Source of the DNA: Brooklawnia sp032229645
GTDB lineage: Bacteria > Actinomycetota > Actinomycetes > Propionibacteriales > Propionibacteriaceae
Assembly: GCA_963722295.1 (NCBI GenBank)
Contig: CAVRLB010000002.1
Location: 124,001 to 188,000 of the forward strand
Reading direction: 5' to 3'
DNA: 64,000 bases
Positions 44,236-53,697 of this stretch are shown here, in pieces. Position 1 is the stretch's first letter. The number at the start of each line of letters is the position of its first letter. The notes below the pieces were generated by a model. That model was not told the origin of the DNA, did not search any database, and was given only the letters and a program-made list of their open reading frames with translations. The position numbers and the translations under genes are program-made.

Positions 44236-45255
44236 ATGATCACGTTGAAGGACTTGGCCGCGGCGGTCGGCGTATCCGCGTCAGCGGTCTCCCTCGTACT
44301 GAACGGCCGGGACACCGGCCGGGTCAACCCACAAACGGCACAACGCATTCGTGAAGCCGCTCACGACATGGGCTACATACCGAACGTCCTGGCAAGGGGC
44401 CTCAAGACCAGGCGCACCCACACTATCGGCATCATCTCGGACGGGGTCGCAAGCGTTCCCTTTGCGGGCCGGATGCTCGAGGGCGTGCAGTCAGCAGCCT
44501 GGGATGCGGGCTACCTCGCGATGATCATCGACACGACCGGCCGGCCCGAGCTGGTTGAGCAGTCGTCAAAATCTCTCATGCAGCGCGATATCGAGGCGCT
44601 GGTCATGGCCGCGGAATACCACCGGATGATCGAGGTTCCAGCCATTCCGCCGACTATCCCGGTCATCGTTCTCGACGGGGTACCAGACGACCCAGCCCGA
44701 GCCGACAGCGTTGTGCCCGACGAATTCGGCGGTGCCTACGCGGCGACCTCACACATAGTCGGGGCGGGCCATCGCCGTATCGCATTCTGCACCGTCGCGG
44801 GCAAGCATTATATTGCCGGCCAGCTGCGGCTCGACGGCTACCGGCAGGCACTCAATGACGGCGGGATCACCCCCGACCCAGCGCTGGTGATTGAGCTGCC
44901 CGATTTCTCCACAGCCACCGTATTCCCACTTGTCAAGAAGCTTCTGGACGACCCCGGCCGCCCTACCGCCGTGTTCTGCTTCTCTGACCGCATCGCGTTC
45001 GCCTGCTACCAGGCGTGCGCCGACCTAGGGCTGCGTGTTCCTGACGACCTCTCGATCGTTGGCTTCGACGACCAGAGGTTCATTGCCGACGCACTCCGAC
45101 CCGGACTGACCACCGTCAGGCTGCCCCATTTCGAGATGGGCAGCTGGGCGGCCGCGCAGGCATTTTCCCGAATCCAGGGCGAAGCGGGCGCCGACCACGT
45201 GGCCCATAAAGTCACCTGCCCGCTTGTCATCCGGGAGTCTGTAGCCCCGCTGTGA
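44236..45255 (+). CDS. LacI-family transcriptional regulator
   Basis: 339 aa from ATG 44236 (GGGAG site; an ATG eight codons earlier has none). N-terminal HTH and hinge (TLKDLAAAVGVSASAVSLVLNGRDTGRVNPQTAQRIREAA, residues ~2-42; hinge YIPNVLARGLKTRR), then a periplasmic-binding-like effector domain (GIISDGVASVPFAGRMLEG, FCFSDRIAFACYQACADLGLRVPDDLSIVGFDD). Controls the ABC transporter and GH172 genes downstream; effector sugar unknown. Confidence 0.93.
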   Translation: MITLKDLAAAVGVSASAVSLVLNGRDTGRVNPQTAQRIREAAHDMGYIPNVLARGLKTRRTHTIGIISDGVASVPFAGRMLEGVQSAAWDAGYLAMIIDTTGRPELVEQSSKSLMQRDIEALVMAAEYHRMIEVPAIPPTIPVIVLDGVPDDPARADSVVPDEFGGAYAATSHIVGAGHRRIAFCTVAGKHYIAGQLRLDGYRQALNDGGITPDPALVIELPDFSTATVFPLVKKLLDDPGRPTAVFCFSDRIAFACYQACADLGLRVPDDLSIVGFDDQRFIADALRPGLTTVRLPHFEMGSWAAAQAFSRIQGEAGADHVAHKVTCPLVIRESVAPL

Positions 45256-45341
45256 TGGCAACACCGCCCGCTGCCGGTGCAGGCTCCCTCATCAATAGCC
45301 GACACCCATATCCACGCTTCATCCAGATATCCGGAGGAAGA

Positions 45342-46658
45342 ATGACCCTGAACAGAACAATCCGCCGTACCGTGGCCGCGGCCACGGTCCTGACAGTTTC
45401 GCTCACCGGCTGCCTGAGTTCCACCAGCGGCGGCGACAACGACGGTGACACTTTCACCATCGTCCAGTACGAAGACCCGACCACGGCTCAAGGCCAAGGC
45501 TGGCAACTCGCTCTGCAGATCTTTAAAGAAATGCACCCAGATGTGAATGTGGACTTCCAGACCACGAGCTTCGACGCGATGCGCCAGAACGCCAAGATCA
45601 CGCTCACCGGCAACAACGTGCCTGACGTCATCGAATTCAACAAGGGCAACTCTGATGGCGGTCAGCTCGCTGGCCAAGGCCTGCTGCAGCCGCTTGACGA
45701 GGCCGTCCGCAAGTACGGCTGGGATGCCAAGATCACTGGCTCAATGCAGGCCTTCGCGCAGTACAACGAGATAGGCCTGGCAGGTTCCGGCCAATGGTAC
45801 GGCATCCCGAATATCGGCGAATACGTGATGCTCTACTACAACAAGGATCTGTTTGCCCAGGTGGGCATCACTGAGCAGCCGGCCACACTCGACCAGCTCG
45901 AGGCCGACATGGACAAGCTGCTGGCCGCAGGCGTCACCCCGATCTCGTCGTCCGCGTCCACAAGCCAAGGCTTCAACCAGATGTGGGTCTGGTATTCACT
46001 CGTCTCGGCGGAAGCCAGCCGCCAGCAGATCGACGACTTCATGTTTCTGCGCGAACCGATCGACTTCTCCCAGGAGCCGTGGGCCTCGGGAACCCGGCGT
46101 TTCCAAGAATGGATCGACAAGGGATACGTCGGCGAACAGCTTGGCGGGCTCAATTTCGAGCAGGCGACTGTCAACTTCTTGCGTGGCGATGCGGCCATGG
46201 TGATGTGGAATCAGGGCACCTTCACCCGGGTGCGCGACGACGCGTCATTCGACTGGGGATATTTCACGCTGCCTGGGGCAAGTATGCAGATGGGGTCGAG
46301 CGGCCACCTGTGGGGCGTCCCCGCGAAGGCCGACAACAAGGACCTCGCATATGACTGGATTGACATCACTCTCAGCGAGGAGGTGCAAGACAAGATCGGC
46401 CAGCTCGGCGGCCTGCCGCTCGCCGGTGACGCGTCGATCATCGAAGATGATCTCACCCGCGGCTACACCGAGCGTTTCAACGATTTGCTCGCCGCCGACA
46501 CGCTGAGCTTCTACCCCGACTACCCGGTGCCCGGATTCCTCGACTTCATCCAATCGAATATGCAGGCAATGTCGAATCGCAATGAGACCGCCGACGACTA
46601 CCTGGCCAAACTGCAGGAGTTCTACGACGACGGGCGAGAGATCGCCATCGAGGGCTGA
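45342..46658 (+). CDS. Sugar ABC transporter substrate-binding lipoprotein (CUT1)
   Basis: 438 aa from ATG 45342 (CCGGAGGAAG site). Signal peptide with lipobox LTGC/L at ~22-26, then a family 1 extracellular binding fold (FTIVQYEDPTTAQGQGWQLALQIFKEMHPDVNVDFQ; NVPDVIEFNKGN; MLYYNKDLFAQVGI). Delivers an oligosaccharide to the two permeases. The locus encodes no ATPase, so a shared MsiK-type ATPase is presumably used. Confidence 0.92.
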   Translation: MTLNRTIRRTVAAATVLTVSLTGCLSSTSGGDNDGDTFTIVQYEDPTTAQGQGWQLALQIFKEMHPDVNVDFQTTSFDAMRQNAKITLTGNNVPDVIEFNKGNSDGGQLAGQGLLQPLDEAVRKYGWDAKITGSMQAFAQYNEIGLAGSGQWYGIPNIGEYVMLYYNKDLFAQVGITEQPATLDQLEADMDKLLAAGVTPISSSASTSQGFNQMWVWYSLVSAEASRQQIDDFMFLREPIDFSQEPWASGTRRFQEWIDKGYVGEQLGGLNFEQATVNFLRGDAAMVMWNQGTFTRVRDDASFDWGYFTLPGASMQMGSSGHLWGVPAKADNKDLAYDWIDITLSEEVQDKIGQLGGLPLAGDASIIEDDLTRGYTERFNDLLAADTLSFYPDYPVPGFLDFIQSNMQAMSNRNETADDYLAKLQEFYDDGREIAIEG

Positions 46659-46679
46659 TCATCCGATAAGGAGACAACA

Positions 46680-47606
46680 ATGTCAACACAAACAACCATC
46701 ACGAAGCGGCCCGCACAGCGGCGGGCCGGGTACTGGCTCTATCTCGCGCCACTCACTGCCGGATTCCTCGTCGTCGTCGCGGCACCTTTTCTGATGAATG
46801 TCTACATCAGCCTGTTCAAATGGAAGGGTGGTCTCGCACCCATGCGCTGGGAGGGCTTGGGAAACTATGCCGCGCTGTTCACCGACCAAAGGTTCTGGGA
46901 TTCCTTCCTGAACTCAGTGTTCATGATCATCGCCATCACCGTTGCACCCACGATCATCGGCATCTTGCTAGCGGCACTATTGTTCGACTATCTTGGGCGC
47001 AAATTCGGCGACAAGACGATCGCCGTGCTGCGGGCAACCTACTATCTACCCCAGATTCTGCCGATCGCAGTGGCGGGCTTCATCTGGGCGTGGATCCTGC
47101 AAACCCGCAACGGCGCTCTCAACGTGGTGCTGAGTGGCCTCGGCATCAACTCACCCCCCGACTGGCTGGGTGACCCACAGGTGGCAATCTTCGGCGTCAT
47201 GCTGATGCTCTGCTGGCTGCAGATCGGCTACCCAGTCGTCATCTTCATGTCTGCCCTGCAACGCGTAGATCCCGAACTGTATGAGGCCGCCGAGCTAGAC
47301 GGCGCGAACTGGTGGCGCAGATTCCAAGCGATAACAATTCCACAGATCAGGCCCGAGATTTTCGTCGTCGTGCTCACCGCAACGATCGCGGCCCTCAAAG
47401 TGTTTGCGCCCATCCTCATCCTCACCGGCGGGGGACCGGAAGAATCGACGGTCGTGCCGTCCTACTACGCCTACCGCAACTTCTTCGAGCTTTCCCGCGT
47501 TGGCTATGGCGCAGCCATTGCCACCGTCATGTCAATCGTGATCTTCGTCATTGCTGCGGTGATGCTGTGGTGGCAGAACCGCGAAAACCGAACGGAGCGT
47601 GCCTAA
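46680..47606 (+). CDS. Sugar ABC transporter permease (MalF-like)
   Basis: 308 aa, ATAAGGAGACAAC site. Six membrane helices; EAA loop YEAAELDGANWWRRFQAITIPQIRPEI. CUT1 permease, stop overlaps the next gene's start as TAATG. Confidence 0.92.
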   Translation: MSTQTTITKRPAQRRAGYWLYLAPLTAGFLVVVAAPFLMNVYISLFKWKGGLAPMRWEGLGNYAALFTDQRFWDSFLNSVFMIIAITVAPTIIGILLAALLFDYLGRKFGDKTIAVLRATYYLPQILPIAVAGFIWAWILQTRNGALNVVLSGLGINSPPDWLGDPQVAIFGVMLMLCWLQIGYPVVIFMSALQRVDPELYEAAELDGANWWRRFQAITIPQIRPEIFVVVLTATIAALKVFAPILILTGGGPEESTVVPSYYAYRNFFELSRVGYGAAIATVMSIVIFVIAAVMLWWQNRENRTERA

Positions 47607-48484
47607 TGTCTGTGACCACCGCAACCATCCCGAAAGGCCGGAGCTTGACTCAGGACAAGCCACACCGCACCGTCACGGCCTGGCTTATGCTCGCCCTGGC
47701 GGTCGCCGTGGCCCTCGTCATGGCGGCTCCATTCCTCCTGCTGCTGCTCAATGCGTTCAAGACGGGTGCCGATTACTCCGCGCATGGGCCACTGGCCTGG
47801 CCCACCACGTTCACCTTCGATGCATTCGCCGACTACCTCGGTCGGGTAGATTACCCGCGCGCGCTGTTCAACTCGATCGTAAGCTCCGCGATTATTGCTT
47901 TCGCCGGGACCACCCTTGCACTGATGGCGTCCTATGCGATCGGCATCGGCCGCATCCGCGCAAACACGCTGATCACCGCCTTGCTGTTGATCGCAACTAT
48001 GGTGCCTCACGAATCGCTCATCTATCCGCTGTTCTACGGCGCGCAGGCGACTGGCACGATTAACACAATCTGGTCGGTGATAATCGTGTTCACCATTCTC
48101 TACGCCGCATATGGCACCTATATTCTGTCGAGCGTGATGTCGACATTCCCGTACGCCATCCTGGAGGCGGCCGCGATCGACGGTGCCGGACGCTGGCGCA
48201 TTCTGTGGCAGGTGGTATTCCCGATCGTGCGCCCAACCTTAACGGTGCTTGTCGTGTTCATCTTCATCTGGTCGTGGAACGAGTTCTATATCCCGCTCGT
48301 GTTGCTCGGAGATCCCGCCTCGCAGACCGTGCCGATCGCGCTGTCGACCCTGCGCGGACAGCACTCCATCGACGTCACCGTGCTCAATGCCGGGTCGTTG
48401 TTGTCGCTCATCCCAACGCTGGTATTCTTCCTGATCTTCCAGCGCACGATCAGCCGTGGCGTGACCGCTGGCGCTGTGAAATGA
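47606..48484 (+). CDS. Sugar ABC transporter permease (MalG-like)
   Basis: 292 aa from ATG 47606 in a TAATG overlap with the preceding permease. Six helices; EAA loop LEAAAIDGAGRWRILWQVVFPIVRPTLTV. Second membrane subunit of the same transporter. Confidence 0.92.
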   Translation: MSVTTATIPKGRSLTQDKPHRTVTAWLMLALAVAVALVMAAPFLLLLLNAFKTGADYSAHGPLAWPTTFTFDAFADYLGRVDYPRALFNSIVSSAIIAFAGTTLALMASYAIGIGRIRANTLITALLLIATMVPHESLIYPLFYGAQATGTINTIWSVIIVFTILYAAYGTYILSSVMSTFPYAILEAAAIDGAGRWRILWQVVFPIVRPTLTVLVVFIFIWSWNEFYIPLVLLGDPASQTVPIALSTLRGQHSIDVTVLNAGSLLSLIPTLVFFLIFQRTISRGVTAGAVK

Positions 48485-48560
48485 TCTGATATCCGGTGGC
48501 CGGCGATCTGCGGGCCACCGGTTGCCCCGCACTGCGAGCAGAACGAAAGAAAGCACGAAC

Positions 48561-49658
48561 ATGCCCATCCAGTGGAAAAGCCTTCGCAATCAGGGCACGA
48601 TCCGCAGCCATTCGATCAACGCGGAGAACCCGACGGGGGCGCCCGGCTCGGCTGCCGCAGCCAGTTCGAATCTTGGTCCTGGCAGGAAAGGAAGCGCGTG
48701 GCTCGAGCTGGCCGCGGGTGAGACTGCCACCTTGGCCGATATTGCTGGCGCAGGGGTCATCCGGCACATCTGGATCACCGTTGCCGACAAGACTGCGGCA
48801 GGGCCTTACGTGCTCCGCGACCTCGTGCTGCGAATGTTCTGGGACGGCACGGAGTATCCACAGGTCGAAGTTCCCTTGGGCGACTTCTTCTGCAACGGAT
48901 TTGGCGAACGCGCCCTGGTTACCTCCGAGCCGATCGTCGTGGCGCCGACCAGCGGAATGAACAGCTACTTCCCGATGCCTTTCCGCGCCGGGGCCCGCAT
49001 CGAATTGGCCAGCGAACATGGTGGCCCGATCGGCGGTGTGTTCTTCCAGGTCGACTACACCATCGGCGACGACTTCGACGATTGGCCCGGCTATTTCCAC
49101 GCCCAGTGGCGGCGCAGCAACGGCACAACCGCTCACGGCGAGGACCATGTCATCCTCGATGGCGTCGCCGGGACCGGGACCTATGTCGGCACCTATGTGG
49201 CGCTCGCGTCGCTGCAACGGTTCTGGTGGGGCGAGGGTGAGGTGAAATTCTATCTGGACGGCGACACTAACCTGCCCAGCCTGTGCAGTACAGGTCTGGA
49301 GGACTACGCAGGCGGAGCCTGGGCATTTCAAGATGCACTGCGGACCGAACCCGCACCGAGAATCGTCACCTTCAGCGCGCCCTACTGCGGCTATCCCTTT
49401 GCAAGCGCCACTGACACGACAAAGGCCTCCGAGTTCTCTACCTCGATGCTGCCCATGCACGCCCTCTACCGGTGGCACCTGCCCGATCCGATCTACTTCA
49501 AGGAGCGCCTCAAAGTCACGATGCAGCAGATCGGTACCTGGGATCACGGCCTATTCGAGCGATCCGACGACATCTCCACGACCGCCTACTGGTATCAGAC
49601 GACGATCAGCACGCCGTTCCCCGCACTACCTTCGGTTGATGATCGCACCCCGCGTTGA
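48561..49658 (+). CDS. GH172 (DUF2961) glycoside hydrolase
   Basis: 365 aa from ATG 48561; no signal peptide, so cytoplasmic. DUF2961 fold with GAGVIRHIWITV, LRDLVLRMFWDGTEYPQVEVPLGDFF, SYFPMPF, FYLDGD, and LCSTGLEDYAGGAWAF, whose Glu is a conserved catalytic candidate. Characterised GH172 enzymes act on alpha-D-fructofuranosides (difructose dianhydride I) or alpha-D-arabinofuranosides. With the LacI/ABC genes this indicates import and cleavage of such a furanoside. Confidence 0.87.
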   Translation: MPIQWKSLRNQGTIRSHSINAENPTGAPGSAAAASSNLGPGRKGSAWLELAAGETATLADIAGAGVIRHIWITVADKTAAGPYVLRDLVLRMFWDGTEYPQVEVPLGDFFCNGFGERALVTSEPIVVAPTSGMNSYFPMPFRAGARIELASEHGGPIGGVFFQVDYTIGDDFDDWPGYFHAQWRRSNGTTAHGEDHVILDGVAGTGTYVGTYVALASLQRFWWGEGEVKFYLDGDTNLPSLCSTGLEDYAGGAWAFQDALRTEPAPRIVTFSAPYCGYPFASATDTTKASEFSTSMLPMHALYRWHLPDPIYFKERLKVTMQQIGTWDHGLFERSDDISTTAYWYQTTISTPFPALPSVDDRTPR

Positions 49659-49815
49659 GTCTGCGTCTACCGCTGGGCCGCCATCCGCCAGGCCCGGCCA
49701 CAGTCGCCCCCAACCCGAGCGGGCGTTTTGCTGCGCCGGCACAAGCTGGCAACCGGTCGGCATGCGGCGTTAGATACTGTTCAAACTCGCGTAAGCTAGT
49801 CAGCGCGCGCTGTGG

Positions 49816-49843
49816 CCGAACCTCCGATGGGTTCGGTCTTTTC
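49816..49843 (+). terminator. Hairpin with T-run in the typA leader
   Basis: CCGAACC (49816-49822), 7-nt loop, GGTTCGG (49830-49836), then TCTTTTC. It looks like an intrinsic terminator. It lies about 30 bp before the typA start, downstream of a plausible promoter (TTAGAT-16-TAAGCT ending near 49797), so it could end the sugar operon or attenuate typA. The rest of the 213-bp gap shows nothing else clear. Confidence 0.5.
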
Positions 49844-49871
49844 ATGTGCTGCGCCCAACAGCAGGAGCTCC

Positions 49872-51746
49872 ATGCCAAGTCGTTCAGATCTGCGCAATGT
49901 CGCCATCGTCGCCCACGTCGACCACGGCAAAACCACACTCGTAGACGCCATGCTTTGGCAGTCCGGCGCTTTCCGCGAGGGCGCAGATGTCGAGAAGCGA
50001 GTGATGGACTCGATGGATCTGGAGCGCGAAAAAGGCATCACAATCCTCGCCAAGAACACCGCCGTCCACCACACCATGGCCGACGACGGCTCCGACCTGC
50101 TGATCAACATCATCGATACCCCCGGTCACGCCGATTTCGGCGGCGAAGTCGAGCGCGGCCTGGAGATGGTCGACGGCGTGCTGCTGCTGGTGGACGCCTC
50201 CGAGGGTCCGCTGCCGCAAACCCGTTTCGTGCTGCGCAAGGCGCTGGCCAAGAATCTGCCGATCATCCTGGTCATCAACAAGGTCGATCGTCCGGACGCC
50301 CGGATCGACGAGGTCATCGAGGAGACCTACGATCTGTTCCTCGATCTGCTTGAGGACGACGAGACCGACGTGCTCGACTTCCCGGTCATCTACGCGTCCG
50401 CCAAGGCTGGTAGGGCCTCGCTGACCAAGCCTGCCGACGGCGGGCTGCCCGACGACGCCAACCTGGAGAAGCTCTTCGAGACGATCCGCGACTTCATCCC
50501 GGCGCCGACCTACCACCAGGATGCGCCGCTGCAGGCGCACGTCACCAATCTGGACTCCTCGCCCTATCTCGGACGCCTGGCCTTGTGCCGCATCGTCGAG
50601 GGCACCATCAAGCGCGGCCAGACCGTGGCCTGGTGTCGTCGCGACGGGTCCGTCCGAAACGTCAAACTGTCTGAGCTACTCATCACCCAGGCACTCGACC
50701 GCGTCCAAATCGACGAGGCCGGCCCCGGCGACATCATCGCTGTGGCAGGAATCCCCGAGATCAACATCGGCGAAACCCTCACTGACCCCAACGATCCGCG
50801 TCCGCTGCCGCTGATCCATGTGGACGAACCGTCGATCTCGATGACTATCGGCATCAATACCGCACCCCTGGCGGGCAAGTCGGGCAAGAATCTGACCGCC
50901 CGGCTGCTGAAGAACCGGCTCGATCAAGAACTGGTCGGCAACGTGTCGATCAGGGTGCTGCCGACCGAGCGTCCGGACACCTGGGAGGTGCAGGGACGAG
51001 GCGAGCTGCAGTTGGCCATCCTGGTCGAGATGATGCGCCGCGAGAGCTTCGAACTGACCGTCGGCAAGCCCGAGGTCGTCACCCAGGAGATCGACGGCAA
51101 GACGCAGGAGCCGACCGAGCGCCTGACCGTCGACGTCCCCGAGGAGCATCTGGGCACCGTCACCGAGCTGATGGGTACCCGCAAGGGCATGCTCGAGCAG
51201 ATGACCAACCACGGCTCCGGCTGGGTGCGGATGGAATATGTGGTGCCGTCGCGGGGTCTGCTGGGCTTCCGCACCGAGTTCCTCACCGCCACCCGCGGCA
51301 CCGGCATCATGAACCACGTCTTCGAGGGCTACACGCCCTGGGTCGGCCCGATGCGCATCCGCCCGACCGGTTCGATGGTCGCCGACCGGATGGGCAGCGT
51401 CTCCAGCTACGCGCTGTTCAACCTGCAAGAACGCGGCACCTTGTTCGTCTCACCTGGTGACCAGACCTATGAGGGCATGATCGTCGGCGAGAACTCTCGT
51501 CCAGACGATATGGACGTCAACCCGACCAAGGAGAAGCACCTGACCAATGTGCGATCCTCGACCGGCGACGAGCTGGAGCGGCTGATTCCTCCGGTGAAGA
51601 TGAGCCTGGAACAGTCGCTGGAGTACTGCGCCCCGGACGAGTGCCTCGAGGTCACCCCGGCCGCCGTCCGGATCCGCAAGGTACAACTGTCGGCCAACGA
51701 CCGGGCCAAGACCCGCACCCGCTCGAAGACCGCCGCCAAGGGCTGA
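49872..51746 (+). CDS. typA: Ribosome-associated GTPase TypA/BipA
   Basis: 624 aa from ATG 49872 (CAGGAG site); an in-frame extension to 49812 is rejected because it crosses the leader hairpin. GTPase motifs AHVDHGKTT, EREKGITI, DTPGHADFGGEVERG and NKVDRPDAR, then EF-G-like domains III and V and the BipA C-terminus (SLEQSLEYCAPDECLEVTPAAVRIRK). Helps 50S assembly and stress growth. Confidence 0.96.
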   Translation: MPSRSDLRNVAIVAHVDHGKTTLVDAMLWQSGAFREGADVEKRVMDSMDLEREKGITILAKNTAVHHTMADDGSDLLINIIDTPGHADFGGEVERGLEMVDGVLLLVDASEGPLPQTRFVLRKALAKNLPIILVINKVDRPDARIDEVIEETYDLFLDLLEDDETDVLDFPVIYASAKAGRASLTKPADGGLPDDANLEKLFETIRDFIPAPTYHQDAPLQAHVTNLDSSPYLGRLALCRIVEGTIKRGQTVAWCRRDGSVRNVKLSELLITQALDRVQIDEAGPGDIIAVAGIPEINIGETLTDPNDPRPLPLIHVDEPSISMTIGINTAPLAGKSGKNLTARLLKNRLDQELVGNVSIRVLPTERPDTWEVQGRGELQLAILVEMMRRESFELTVGKPEVVTQEIDGKTQEPTERLTVDVPEEHLGTVTELMGTRKGMLEQMTNHGSGWVRMEYVVPSRGLLGFRTEFLTATRGTGIMNHVFEGYTPWVGPMRIRPTGSMVADRMGSVSSYALFNLQERGTLFVSPGDQTYEGMIVGENSRPDDMDVNPTKEKHLTNVRSSTGDELERLIPPVKMSLEQSLEYCAPDECLEVTPAAVRIRKVQLSANDRAKTRTRSKTAAKG

Positions 51747-51779
51747 TTCGGCAGGCGCGGATAGGGCAAGATTTGCTTC

Positions 51780-51980
51780 ATGTCGTATCTGCGCCAGAAC
51801 CCCTGCCAGCGGAAGTGCACCTGGGTGGCCGCAGGTGAGGTCCGCGACGGCGGCAGACTCTTTCATTGCCTGAGCTGCGGCTCGGAATGGCTGCGCACCG
51901 AGGCATGGACGCCGGCCAACGCCGACGGCGTCGTCCCGCCCGAGGTGCAAGCCGAGCGCGACCGCGGTCACAGGAGCTAG
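51780..51980 (+). CDS. Small Cys-containing protein (possible zinc ribbon)
   Basis: 66 aa; MSYLRQNPCQRKCTW and LFHCLSCGSEWL give a C-x3-C and C-x2-C pair 16 residues apart, compatible with a single zinc ribbon, followed by a charged tail. Weak ribosome site. 33 bp after typA in the same direction, so perhaps co-transcribed; convergent with vapC (4-bp overlap). Function unknown. Confidence 0.6.
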   Translation: MSYLRQNPCQRKCTWVAAGEVRDGGRLFHCLSCGSEWLRTEAWTPANADGVVPPEVQAERDRGHRS

Positions 51981-52414
51981 TGGCCCGCACTGGTTTCGGG
52001 GTGCGCTGCCAAGAAATCGGCCGCATTCATAACCCTGAGGCCGCCCACGCTGACAAAATGCGCATCATCGGTCACGATGGCATCAAATCCCGCGTCCAGC
52101 GCCGTCGCGGCCAAAACAGCGTCGCGGCCGCCTATTGGCGAGCCAGACATCAGCTCGACCGCGCGGCGTGCAATTTTTTCGTCAAACGGGTGAATGGTTA
52201 CCGATTCGATGAGTTCCCGCCCCATGGTCAGAGCCGTGTCGCGCCTGCCAACACGTACCCGGTGAAAGATGAACTCCTGAACCGTCTCGGCACCAATATG
52301 CACCACCAGATCGTCGGCAACTCTTGTCAGCAGCACGCGGGCAGAATCCCGCATTGGGTGCTCCCCGCCCACGGCATGCAAGAAGACCGACGTGTCTACA
52401 AAGGCAGCGATCAT
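51977..52414 (-). CDS. vapC: PIN-domain toxin VapC
   Basis: 145 aa. PIN acidic residues at FVDTSVFLH (Asp7), IGAETVQEF (Glu43), GGRDAVLAATAL (Asp ~98) and IVTDDAHF (Asp ~116). Metal-dependent RNase, likely cutting tRNA or rRNA, inactivated by VapB. ATGA overlap with vapB. Confidence 0.9.
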   Translation of the reverse strand: MIAAFVDTSVFLHAVGGEHPMRDSARVLLTRVADDLVVHIGAETVQEFIFHRVRVGRRDTALTMGRELIESVTIHPFDEKIARRAVELMSGSPIGGRDAVLAATALDAGFDAIVTDDAHFVSVGGLRVMNAADFLAAHPETSAGH

Positions 52415-52683
52415 GAAAATCGCGCAATCAATTCGTCTTCCATGGCTTCCCGCGTCTTTCCCCAGGCACGGTCGTCAAGATCAGGGACCTCGCTCGACGG
52501 GTCGTGGGCCAGCAGTTTGCGGACAGCAATGGCCCGCAGGTCCTGGTTCGGAGGAAAGGCCAGATCGATGGCGTCCCTCACAACCGACGCAACACTTCCC
52601 CCGCGCCTATCTGCCTCGGCCGCGATCCGCTGATAACGCTGCTCATCCAGCAGTATCTGAAGTCTACGTTCCATCGTCGACAT
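52411..52683 (-). CDS. vapB: Antitoxin VapB (ribbon-helix-helix type)
   Basis: 90 aa from ATG 52683; ATGs at 52689 and 52674 are in frame. RHH-like N-terminus MERRLQILLDEQRYQRIAAEADRRGGSVASVVRDAI, C-terminal tail to wrap VapC. A TAACAT -10 at 52695-52690 puts the transcription start at about 52683, so the mRNA is probably leaderless. Confidence 0.85.
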   Translation of the reverse strand: MSTMERRLQILLDEQRYQRIAAEADRRGGSVASVVRDAIDLAFPPNQDLRAIAVRKLLAHDPSSEVPDLDDRAWGKTREAMEDELIARFS

Positions 52684-52715
52684 GTGCATATGTTAGCATG
52701 CTCACATATGCACAT
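52682..52715 (-). promoter_or_regulatory. vapBC operator: 34-bp perfect inverted repeat
   Basis: Arms ATGTGCATATGT (52682-52693) and ACATATGCACAT (52704-52715) around a 10-bp spacer containing GCATGC. It covers the -10 and the vapB start codon, the expected place for VapB-VapC autorepression. Confidence 0.78.
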
Positions 52716-52746
52716 AACCGGGTGAGCGATCACGTATGGAAATGCA

Positions 52747-53697
52747 TCACAGCTGCGGACGGAAATGCTCCCCGACCTCAGGATCGACTAGGGCCTCCTG
52801 GGCAGCCGCGATGCCGTCGACGACCAGAGTCGCGTTCACCGGGACCGAACGCTTGACCAGTGCCAGCCCGACCGGGCCAAGCTCAAAATGCTGCGCAACG
52901 GTGCCGACGCGTCCGACCACGCGATCGTTCAGTAGGATCTCCGCCCCCGGCTGCGGCAGATCGCCGTCGAAGAGCAACCGCACCAACCGGCGAGGCGGAC
53001 GACCGAGAGTGTGGACGCGGGCGACCGTCTCCTGGCCGGGATAACATCCTTTGTCGAGGGCCGTTGCGAAGAGTCCCAGCTCGTTCGGCAGGGTCTTCGC
53101 ATCGGTGTCCAAGCCGATTCTTGGTGTGCCTTCGGCGATCCGCAATGCCTCAAACGCCCACTGCCCCGTCTCGGTCGTTTCCATGGCCTCGATCGTTTCC
53201 ATGGCATCGGTCGGCTCCGGGAGGATCGCCCACGAGCCGCCGGCGACCGCCCCAGGACGCGCCGCGACCGCCTCGGCAGGAGCCGACACCTCGCGGCCCA
53301 GCCACCACAGCCGCAGATCGTCGCGGCTCGCGATCTCCACCGGCGTCCAGAACTTCATCGACTCCAGCCAGCCCACCAGGGACTCCCGGCCACCGGGCTC
53401 GGTCCAACACCAGGCGGTCGAGCCGTCATCTAGCAGGCCAAAACCGTGGACGATCTGACCGGTCGGCGACAGCACCAGTGCGTCCGCGCCCTGGCCGGGC
53501 TGCAGCGAGCCGAGTGCCTGCGTTGTCAGCGTGTGCAACCAACTCAGTCGCTGCTCGCCTGTGACGGTGAAGAACTCGCGACTCGACAGCAGCACAGCTC
53601 CGGCACCGGCGGCCATCGTGCGCTGCTCTATCAGAGGCTGCCCGAAATGCCAGGTCATGCCTGCGTCGGGGCCCTCGTCCAGCTGGATGCGACTCAT
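52747..53697 (-). CDS. ygfZ: Folate-dependent YgfZ/GcvT-like protein
   Basis: 316 aa from ATG 53697, overlapping the upstream gene by 4 bp. GcvT-type folate fold (EFFTVTGEQRLSWLHTLTTQAL; SPTGQIVHGFGLLDDG) and the YgfZ signature LDKGCYPGQETVAR with its single conserved Cys. Role: Fe-S enzyme maintenance and tRNA modification; useful to an organism rich in Fe-S enzymes such as NarH and NirB. Confidence 0.92.
   Translation of the reverse strand: MSRIQLDEGPDAGMTWHFGQPLIEQRTMAAGAGAVLLSSREFFTVTGEQRLSWLHTLTTQALGSLQPGQGADALVLSPTGQIVHGFGLLDDGSTAWCWTEPGGRESLVGWLESMKFWTPVEIASRDDLRLWWLGREVSAPAEAVAARPGAVAGGSWAILPEPTDAMETIEAMETTETGQWAFEALRIAEGTPRIGLDTDAKTLPNELGLFATALDKGCYPGQETVARVHTLGRPPRRLVRLLFDGDLPQPGAEILLNDRVVGRVGTVAQHFELGPVGLALVKRSVPVNATLVVDGIAAAQEALVDPEVGEHFRPQL

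Noticed and set aside
49812..49871. N-terminal extension of TypA by 20 codons
   Set aside because: It runs through the leader hairpin and lacks a ribosome site; ATG 49872 has CAGGAG and matches the family start.
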